Position numbers and translations under genes: made by a program. The notes below the pieces were generated by a model. That model saw only the letters and a program-made list of their open reading frames with translations. It was not told the origin of the DNA and did no database searches. A stretch of 51,854 bases of DNA. Source: Bilabrum cf. latius. Taxonomy: Eukaryota > Bigyra: Bicosoecida > Bigyra > Bicosoecida. This document shows, one piece after another, positions 43,870 through 50,667 of the stretch; positions within the stretch are counted from its first letter, which is position 1, and each line of letters begins with the position of its first letter. Where the stretch lies: positions 1 to 51,854 of the forward strand of contig CBCXTV010000008.1 in the NCBI GenBank assembly GCA_965178125.1, read 5' to 3'.

Positions 43870-45624
43870 TTGGATTACAGCTTCCTCGTGCCGTACACCA
43901 TCGAGATGAATCACCACCATCCGAAGGGAGCCGGTGGCACACGTGACGCGATTGAGGTCGGTTGGATCAATGACAGGGCCGGCCCGTTGACCGGCCCGGA
44001 AACCAGCGACTCGAAGTTGATCGACGCCGACGGGAATGTCATCTCCACGACTTGTGCTGTGCCAGCAAGCATGCGCCTCTCGTCGCCGGAGCTGAGCCTC
44101 ACGCAGCAGCAGGAGGCCATCCAGGTCGTTTCCGGGTCCGGCAGCTGTGACCAGCGGAAGCGACCAGGCAAGTTCGACAGCAAGGCCGACTTCCAGCGCA
44201 ACAAGAGGAACCGCAAGTTGGCACACGAGACCGCCTCAGGCGACAAGGGGCAGAAGTGGCGAGCTCGAGCACGGCTTGTCCTGGAGATGATCAGCAATGG
44301 CAGATTGCACTTCCGCATGATCCCAGGGGCGGAGCACATCCAGCGGGGCATGTGGCCGCTCCCGACGCTTGACCAGCTCATCTACCACCTCGACCCTCGG
44401 TTCAATGGTGGCAAGGGCTTGTTCGACGTGAAGACACGGGAAGAGGTGCTTGAGGAAAGAAGCCAGCGCTTCGCGCTCACGTTGAAGACCGCCGAGGAGG
44501 TGAACAACGAGGCATACCTCATGAAGCAGCCGGAAGAGAGCCAGAAGGACGATGACGACGACGAGCAGATGGACGAGGCTGGTGCGGATGCCGATCGGCT
44601 GAAGCCCAGCCCGTCATGCCATGCCTTCTGGACTTCCGAAAGCGCTGCCACAGCCTCAATGTTCCCTCCGGTCCGCGCCAAGCATAGGTCGCCTACGACG
44701 TCCTTCTACCCAGGCGGCTACAACCCGTTGCAGAACTCAAGGACGTATCCGTTCGCCGACCACATTGACCAGTCTGGCACGAACGACGGCGGGTGGGTCA
44801 CGGCCAGCGTAGTGGAGTGCTCCATTTCCATCGAAAAGACGCTGATGACCGTCCTCCACTGGTTCAAGCCGGACCCGTTCGCGTACAGTCAACCGATCTG
44901 CGACGAGGAGTGCGAGAAGGCCTTGAGGGGTTTCTTGCATTCGCACACGCACTTCAAGGACGGCAGGCGCCAAGTTGACATCGACTTCGAGGTGGGTAGG
45001 ACGCTCATCCACCTGCGAGATTTCGCAGGGGAGCACAGCCCCAGAAGCCTGATCAATGACGACATTCTGGTGGCCGTCGGAGTCGGCTGCGCCCTCAAGA
45101 ACAAGTTTGGCCACGAGGGCTACAAGGACAAGCTCAAGAACATCAGCCACTTGGGCTCGCTCATTGTCGACTGGGCAGCCACGGAATTGCTCCTTCGTGC
45201 AGGCATCCTCAAGGCCCGGGCTCGCTACATTGCGATCAAGAACCACACGTACGCGCACGAGCACAAGTATATGCCCGATTTGCTCGCCCTACGCGAAGAG
45301 TTTGGAGGATTCAAGGAGATCTCCGACGCCCTCGGGGACTTCAATTCTTGGTTCTCCACCGATGAGCAGATCGGCGACGCCTACGAGATAGATCGCATCG
45401 GCCTACTTGTGGCTCCGGGAGGACTACTTGTCCCTGTGCAGGTTCGTGTACATCTTCTGCATCGGGACGGCGTTGGATCAGTTGGGCCTCCCGTGGGGAC
45501 CGAAACGGAGCATGACAATCGATTCGGCCGATCCGCCAGACGTGGCCGCGATCAAGGAGAAGGCGAGGCAGTGCTTTTCCGCCGCCACGGAGTGGATGAT
45601 CCCGCACAGCTTGGAGCAGAGTGA
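43870..45624 (+). CDS. Element C ORF2, large central segment
   Basis: This continues the ORF2 protein in a new frame from about 43690. Blocks shared with B include EMNHHHPKGAGGTRD, RARLVLEMISNGRLHFRM and the acidic DDDDDEQMDE followed by hairpin site 9 (ADADRLKPS). The second half has SLIVDWAATELLLRAG and SDALGDFNSWFSTDEQIGDA. A frameshift near 45385 ends the shared reading. It has no recognised domain. Confidence 0.7.
   Translation: MDYSFLVPYTIEMNHHHPKGAGGTRDAIEVGWINDRAGPLTGPETSDSKLIDADGNVISTTCAVPASMRLSSPELSLTQQQEAIQVVSGSGSCDQRKRPGKFDSKADFQRNKRNRKLAHETASGDKGQKWRARARLVLEMISNGRLHFRMIPGAEHIQRGMWPLPTLDQLIYHLDPRFNGGKGLFDVKTREEVLEERSQRFALTLKTAEEVNNEAYLMKQPEESQKDDDDDEQMDEAGADADRLKPSPSCHAFWTSESAATASMFPPVRAKHRSPTTSFYPGGYNPLQNSRTYPFADHIDQSGTNDGGWVTASVVECSISIEKTLMTVLHWFKPDPFAYSQPICDEECEKALRGFLHSHTHFKDGRRQVDIDFEVGRTLIHLRDFAGEHSPRSLINDDILVAVGVGCALKNKFGHEGYKDKLKNISHLGSLIVDWAATELLLRAGILKARARYIAIKNHTYAHEHKYMPDLLALREEFGGFKEISDALGDFNSWFSTDEQIGDAYEIDRIGLLVAPGGLLVPVQVRVHLLHRDGVGSVGPPVGTETEHDNRFGRSARRGRDQGEGEAVLFRRHGVDDPAQLGAE
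44572..44615 (+). repeat. Family-1 hairpin, site 9, element C
   Basis: GACG(A)GGCTGG pairs with CCAGCCCGTC: ten pairs with a bulged A, against a bulged T at a neighbouring place in B. Confidence 0.86.
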
Positions 45625-47203
45625 CATCACCAGCTTGTTGCAGATCTTGACGAAGAAGGAGAAGCGCCCCAGCTCTCCGCCCAAGTGCTTGCTCAATGTC
45701 GAGGTGCCGCATCCGTACTTTGTCACGGACAAGGTGTGGCTCTCGTGCCTCGCGGGTCTGAGCCTCGAGGCCGTCGCTCAGCGGATCGACAGCTACTACG
45801 CGAGGCTCCCCGACGGCTCGGCCACCAATTGTGCGCCGAGGCCGACGGCTCCTCCGCCTGATGCGCAGGAGAACCACCACGTGGAGCACGAGGCCGAAAT
45901 CAGTTCCGACGACGCGCGGCAACGGGTGGCGTGTCTTCAGGCCGGCGGCGATGCCGACGAATCTGAGCACAGCGAGGCGGAGACTTCGGGCGTCAAGGCT
46001 CTCATGAAGAGGGTCGCGAGTCTTGCTCTCGGGAATGACAGCCAGCAAGGTGCACCGCGAAAACGACCGACCGCTTTGGAGACTCGCTTAGCCCCTCAGA
46101 GTGCGACCAGTTCCACGCCCTTGCTTGACCAGAAGGGCGATGACACGGGCGTCGTGGCCATGGAGGAGGGGACCGGTGGTGTGGATGCCGATCGGTTGAA
46201 GCCCACCGGTTCCGCATCAGACACACCGACCCATGACGAACTTCCACGATCGTTCATTTGCCACGACGTCATGCCGTACACCTCCGTCCCGATGGAGGCC
46301 ATGGACTCGAAGCATCTCTTTGAGAGTCGCGACCGCTTGGACGAGGAGCAGACCAATCCCGCGCGCCGAGGCCTCGTTCGCAACCGTGACGATCCGCCGT
46401 CGTTGCGCACCAGTGTGTGGGCCGTCGCAGCCCACCAGGGATATGAGTGGACGCTTGGACGCAAGGCCCAACTGTGCCCCGCACTGGCGACCAACCAGAG
46501 TGAGCTCTTGGAGTTGGTCACTGTGTCGCCGCACGAGGAGCCAGCGTACAAGCGTGCCAGGACCCGTGAGATTGAGCAGCGATTGCAGTTGGACCAGCTT
46601 GGCAGTGCCCACTCGTTGCGTGCCAGGGTGGAGCAGATGCGTACGAGCGCCGAGGCCACCCAGGCGCGCGAGAGGAGTCTAAGGGACTCGTTCCATGAGG
46701 GCGGGCACCCGAAGGCCGTTGTGGTGCCCTTCGTGAAGATCGATGACGACGTTTGGGCCGAAGCCATGGGTTCAATGGGAGATGCCGTCAGCGGTGTGGA
46801 TGCCGATCGGCTGAAGCCCGCTGACGTGCAGGATGGCAGTGCTTCCACCGTCCGACAGTCCGAGATCATGACGGTCCAGTTCCATGCGAGCGCCTTGCAG
46901 TGTTCCACCGACGTTCGGCGCATCAAGCACTACGACCGGCTCTTCTGGCGGTTCGGCCACGTTGCGGAGATGGCCTATTGGCAAGTGTCCAAGATTCCCG
47001 GCAACAAGACCGGAGACAGCTCGCAGTGGGAGACCGATTGCGACAACACCTATGTGCCGCCGGGAAAGGATGCCGATGTGTGCTTCAGAGCGCCGAAGGA
47101 GTGGTTCCTGTATGGCGACGGCGACCCGTCGCAGGAGACCAGCTCTGGGACTACTGGCAGGCGGACTGGGAGTGCCCGGTCCGTCCCTGCTGGTGGAACA
47201 TGA
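45407..47203 (+). CDS. Element C ORF2, third segment
   Basis: 598 codons that join, in one frame, parts broken into three in B. It opens with WLREDYLSLCRFVYIFCIG, then CLLNVEVPHPYFVTDKVWLS, a Ser/Glu/Thr-rich linker with hairpin site 10 (GGVDADRLKPTG), an Arg/Glu-rich helix, hairpin site 11 (GVDADRLKPAD) and KHYDRLFWRFGHVAEMAYW. A frameshift near 47140 ends it. It shows that the linker and flanking domains are one protein. The function is unknown. Confidence 0.7.
   Translation: MWLREDYLSLCRFVYIFCIGTALDQLGLPWGPKRSMTIDSADPPDVAAIKEKARQCFSAATEWMIPHSLEQSDITSLLQILTKKEKRPSSPPKCLLNVEVPHPYFVTDKVWLSCLAGLSLEAVAQRIDSYYARLPDGSATNCAPRPTAPPPDAQENHHVEHEAEISSDDARQRVACLQAGGDADESEHSEAETSGVKALMKRVASLALGNDSQQGAPRKRPTALETRLAPQSATSSTPLLDQKGDDTGVVAMEEGTGGVDADRLKPTGSASDTPTHDELPRSFICHDVMPYTSVPMEAMDSKHLFESRDRLDEEQTNPARRGLVRNRDDPPSLRTSVWAVAAHQGYEWTLGRKAQLCPALATNQSELLELVTVSPHEEPAYKRARTREIEQRLQLDQLGSAHSLRARVEQMRTSAEATQARERSLRDSFHEGGHPKAVVVPFVKIDDDVWAEAMGSMGDAVSGVDADRLKPADVQDGSASTVRQSEIMTVQFHASALQCSTDVRRIKHYDRLFWRFGHVAEMAYWQVSKIPGNKTGDSSQWETDCDNTYVPPGKDADVCFRAPKEWFLYGDGDPSQETSSGTTGRRTGSARSVPAGGT
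46169..46213 (+). repeat. Family-1 hairpin, site 10, element C
   Basis: GGGACCGGTGG pairs with CCACCGGTTCC over eleven pairs with one G-U. The apex has CGGTTGAAGC. Confidence 0.87.
46786..46826 (+). repeat. Family-1 hairpin, site 11, element C
   Basis: A perfect 9-bp stem CGTCAGCGG/CCGCTGACG around the standard apex. Confidence 0.88.
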
Positions 47204-49371
47204 AGGCGCGATGGTGGGAATGCTCGAACCTCGTTCCGTACTTCGTCACGTCGACGGAGGGCCGCCAGGCCTTGCAGAGGCTTCGCGATGGCCGCGAGAT
47301 CAATGGCCGGCGGGTCTTGGGCTATTGTCTCTACGTCAATTTCCTCCGGCAGATCGGCGAGGGCAAGGAGAAGAACGAGGTGCTCGAGGACTTCAAGCGC
47401 GGGACCCCAGAGGAAGATCCGTTCGGCTTTCCGTACCACATCATGTGTGAGGCAGCGCCGACGCCGGACTTGGACCCCGCGCTGTACAACCAGAATTGCA
47501 AGTATTACAAAGGCGGCGTGGAGCAGGATGTCTTCAACTCGTACGAGGCCAGTGAGGCCGGCCGCATCCACCGGTTGAGGCGACGGAAGCTCACCGATTA
47601 CGGCTGTTGCTTCACGCAGACCGAAGGCAGCGTGGGACTTGCCGCCGATCTGGTCTGCGATCCTCTCGATCCCGACAAGCGCTTTGGCCAGGAAGTGCGA
47701 GCAGCCCTGCGGGCCACGAACGCCGCGATCAATGTCGAAGAGGAGAAGCAGAAGCGGCAGGACCAGGCCATCCGCATGGACCGGGCTCTCAAGAACTACG
47801 ACCACCAGCCAGGGCCCGCGTATATCAAGGATGACTTTTCGTTGTTCGGCATGGGCGCCTACTCCCAGTTCTACCGGGTCGATGTGAACGAGCTCCTTGG
47901 CGAAGTCGCATTGCTCAATGGAAAGGAGCAGGTGGTGAGCTCATCAACGATCACGATGGTCGGAGAGGCGCTGAGCACGACGTGGATCAATGGATATGCT
48001 CGTGCCGCAAGCAGGCCGACGAGTTTCCACTACCGCGAGATGGCCGAGAAGATGGCGGAGCGCATGGCATCCAAGGTCGACGACGACGCATGCCATTCCT
48101 ACCGCCGCTTGATCAATGACTGCCGCCACCAGGACGAGCCGGCCGAGATCAGCCACATGACAGAGGCGAAGGAGAGCGGCGAGTGGAGCATCCCTTGTGG
48201 CTCGATGGGGCCAGTGGGGGTCATCGGGCCGCTTCCGCCACTTTCTTACGGCCGGGAGATTGACAAGGACAACAAGGGCTTGAGACTCCTCACCGGGATG
48301 TTTGGGTTCATGAACCCCGCCGACACCGTTGACGCGATAAATGCGAGGCCAGCCAACGGCGGTTTTGTTGCTTCCCTCGGCCAGATGTCGAAGAGCAAGT
48401 TGAAGGCGGTCGGACACCAATTTGAATCAAGCTCAATGGTCGAGCCGCTCGCCAAAGCCATGTTCCAGTTCTGGGTCGACGGCCGGCGGAAGAAGCGCCG
48501 ATTGGCCAACGCGTTCGCTGACTTCATCCCGGCGAAGCCCATGGATGAGCCAGACCTGGAGAAGTGGGCCGCAGAGTGCACGTGTGCGATCGGGCCAGTG
48601 CAGTCCACCTCTTCATCTTTCTTCTCAATGCTGTCCCGCTATCCGAACTACTACGAGCCCTGTCGCGGCGTTGGCGAGCTCCGGGAGAAGTTTGCCCAGC
48701 AGGAGCACGACCAGCGCGAGAAGGGCAATGTTGTGCTTCGGACGGCCGCCCAGTGCAGATCCTCTGATCAATGTTACCGACGCCATGAGGTGGGCACACG
48801 GGCCCCCAAGTGGCCCGCCATCCGGAGCGCGCACATCTCTCTGCGCGACGACGACGACGACAGTTCCGACAGCGATTGGGACAGTGAGTCCGTTCACCAC
48901 AAGCCATGGATCCCAACAGATCGGTCCGTCCACGTTCAAGAGGCCATCGAGACCTACATCACGAGCAACCTCCAGGCCATCGTGGACGCACCGGAGGTCT
49001 TCTTCCAGTGGCAACCCGCGTACGACCAAGTGCTCCCGTGGCATTTGACCTTGAAGAGGGACCTGCCGAAGAAGCATAGGAACTTCTGGGAGTACGAGTG
49101 TCCAAATGGGGAGCGGAAGCGAGCATACCAGCAGCAGATCGTGAGGATGGACGAGCACGGCCGCGAGGACTACCTCTACAGGCCGAACGAGCGGCAGGAT
49201 ATCAGTTTCCCCGTGTTGTGGGACAATCTGTCGTTCATCCAGGCCTACATCCGACGCCATCGATTCCTTGAGCGACGGCCGTCCCGCGCTCCCGATGGTA
49301 TGGCGGGAGGTTCGTCTCCGCCAGGTGGCTCAAGGAGCATCCGGACGTCGGGAAGTGGTACTTCTCATTGA
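46900..49371 (+). CDS. Element C ORF2, C-terminal segment
   Basis: The shared reading runs from about 47145 to 49285. It contains a Trp-rich segment (DYWQADWECPVRPCWWN), a Cys-bearing part (NQNCKYY, YGCCFTQ), the region PGPAYIKDDFSLFGMGAYSQ, the basic DGRRKKRRLANAF, an acidic run (RDDDDDSSDSDWDS) and the Trp/Tyr-rich FFQWQPAYDQVLPWHL. The first ~80 codons are out of frame. A frameshift near 49285 sends the reading to the next segment. It matches B closely throughout. No family is recognised. Confidence 0.7.
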   Translation: MFHRRSAHQALRPALLAVRPRCGDGLLASVQDSRQQDRRQLAVGDRLRQHLCAAGKGCRCVLQSAEGVVPVWRRRPVAGDQLWDYWQADWECPVRPCWWNMKARWWECSNLVPYFVTSTEGRQALQRLRDGREINGRRVLGYCLYVNFLRQIGEGKEKNEVLEDFKRGTPEEDPFGFPYHIMCEAAPTPDLDPALYNQNCKYYKGGVEQDVFNSYEASEAGRIHRLRRRKLTDYGCCFTQTEGSVGLAADLVCDPLDPDKRFGQEVRAALRATNAAINVEEEKQKRQDQAIRMDRALKNYDHQPGPAYIKDDFSLFGMGAYSQFYRVDVNELLGEVALLNGKEQVVSSSTITMVGEALSTTWINGYARAASRPTSFHYREMAEKMAERMASKVDDDACHSYRRLINDCRHQDEPAEISHMTEAKESGEWSIPCGSMGPVGVIGPLPPLSYGREIDKDNKGLRLLTGMFGFMNPADTVDAINARPANGGFVASLGQMSKSKLKAVGHQFESSSMVEPLAKAMFQFWVDGRRKKRRLANAFADFIPAKPMDEPDLEKWAAECTCAIGPVQSTSSSFFSMLSRYPNYYEPCRGVGELREKFAQQEHDQREKGNVVLRTAAQCRSSDQCYRRHEVGTRAPKWPAIRSAHISLRDDDDDSSDSDWDSESVHHKPWIPTDRSVHVQEAIETYITSNLQAIVDAPEVFFQWQPAYDQVLPWHLTLKRDLPKKHRNFWEYECPNGERKRAYQQQIVRMDEHGREDYLYRPNERQDISFPVLWDNLSFIQAYIRRHRFLERRPSRAPDGMAGGSSPPGGSRSIRTSGSGTSH

Positions 49372-49795
49372 AGGGCAACGGCAAGCTGACCGACGAGGAC
49401 GTTGCCGCATTCGGGGACATCCACGATGAAGAGGCGATGACGAAGATCAGCAAGATCGGGACCGAGTTGTTCAAGGACATCGCCGAGAAGGTTGGCGATT
49501 GTATTGCGATGATGACGGTCCCTGAGTTCATTGCCAGGATCTACCAGAGTGCCTACACGGGCATGTTCCCGCCGATCATGCACGCCATGCTCGGCCGCCA
49601 CGCGGACTACGTCATGGAGCGCGTGTTGACCGAGGTTGAGACAGTGCCGCTGTGGACGGCAATGACGACGACGACCAAGACGAGGAGATGAGCAGTGCGA
49701 GTCCTCCCGGCGAGACTGGGGCCCAGGAGAGCAAGGCCCCGACGAAGGATACGACGGCGCCGATGGAGGACGAGGATCCCGACTGGGGTCCCTAG
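49368..49795 (+). CDS. Element C ORF2, C-terminal end
   Basis: The frame from 49368 gives KLTDEDVAAFGDIHDEEAMT and a conserved Ile/Met-rich helical part. Near 49650 a deletion relative to B shifts it to an early stop at 49691, while the acidic tail (DEDPDWGP, stop at 49793-49795) continues in another frame. It closes ORF2. Confidence 0.65.
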
Positions 49796-49848
49796 AACGA
49801 CGATGTCAGGCTTAATGCAGGGTGGCAGTCTGAAAGTAGCTTGGTGAA

Positions 49849-49893
49849 GCCCCGAGTAGTGTGGATGCCGATCGGCTGAAGCCTACTCGGGGC
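49849..49893 (+). repeat. Family-1 hairpin, site 12, element C
   Basis: A perfect 11-bp stem GCCCCGAGTAG/CTACTCGGGGC. B has two G-U pairs at the places where it differs. Confidence 0.9.
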
Positions 49894-50063
49894 AGCTCTC
49901 AATCAGCCATTTCAGCATTCGGATCAATGGGGCATTGAGGTCGGAAAGCCGGACGCTCGGCTCACGGCTCACGAGGTCAGCATGAAAGCTTGTGGGTCAA
50001 CGCCGTGGAGCTTCTCCCTTCGAATGACATCTGCGCGTTGCAGTGTGGGTGCCGTTCAATGCT

Positions 50064-50098
50064 CTGCGGTGTGGATGCCGATCGGCTGAAGCCCGCAG
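50064..50098 (+). repeat. Family-1 hairpin, site 13, element C
   Basis: A six-pair stem CTGCGG/CCGCAG. B has CTGCAG/CTGCAG, a G-C to A-T change on both arms. Confidence 0.85.
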
Positions 50099-50391
50099 GT
50101 GCTGCAGCCCGTGCCGACCAGTGACAGTACAGCCGACAAGAATGTCGGGAGCTTTAGGGGTTGACACAGCGGTTCTTGACACACCCCGGCCTTCCTTTGT
50201 TCATCCTTTGCGTGAACGCGTCGGGCCTGGCCCGACAGACACCGCAGTATAGTCTGTTTGCGAAGGCGGGCACGATATGAGCCCTATGCGCTGCGAGCGC
50301 GACCTCCGCAACCTTTTCGTTCAATGTTCGGGCCATACAGGGCTCGAGCATGTACGACCTGCAGTCTGACTGTCTTGGGCCGTACCGCTCG

Positions 50392-50410
50392 CCCAGGACA
50401 CACCAGACTC
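50392..50410 (+). promoter_or_regulatory. Element C: 19-mer at the internal/3' LTR boundary
   Basis: CCCAGGACACACCAGACTC ends with the first four bases of the LTR. It is duplicated at 36816-36834. Confidence 0.4.
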
Positions 50411-50667
50411 GCAGTGCAACCGTTCAACGCCTTGTTCGCAGCTACGGCTCAGGCTAATGCTGCAGCAAGCCATTCGCGTTTCTCTGTTTGTATAGTCCTT
50501 TCACCGTGACACTTCCCGTGCTTGCGTATTCCCTGCGTTCAGAAACATCACTCCCTTGCGAGCAGCCATGGCATTCCGCTATGTGTGGTCATGCAGATCG
50601 TCTTGACGTACTACTTGGGCTCAAGAGCGCACGATCATGGAAACCAGGCGGGAGGTGTCTCTCGACC
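50407..50667 (+). repeat. Element C 3' LTR
   Basis: This is 261 bp. A 2-bp insertion relative to the 5' LTR puts the conserved ATG out of frame with the downstream LTR codons. It interrupts a PLD-like gene on the other strand. Confidence 0.92.

Larger units (their letters stand above)
49796..50406 (+). other. Element C 3' untranslated region
   Basis: This is about 610 bp without a credible gene. It holds hairpin sites 12 and 13 and ends in the 19-mer that overlaps the LTR start. Confidence 0.7.
30684..50667 (+). mobile_element. Element C: 20.0-kb Copia-type LTR retrotransposon
   Basis: It is delimited by LTRs of 259 and 261 bp, with a primer-binding site immediately inside the 5' LTR. It has the same gene order, the same 13 hairpins and the same 19-mer pair as element B, which lies head-to-head on the other strand. 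Internal sequence is visibly over 90% identical to B in most stretches, whereas the LTRs match only in blocks. No target-site duplication is seen (left flank GACGC, right flank GCTGC). Its ORFs carry more frameshifts in Gag and reverse transcriptase than B but a more complete integrase-containing ORF and zinc knuckle. Confidence 0.92.
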
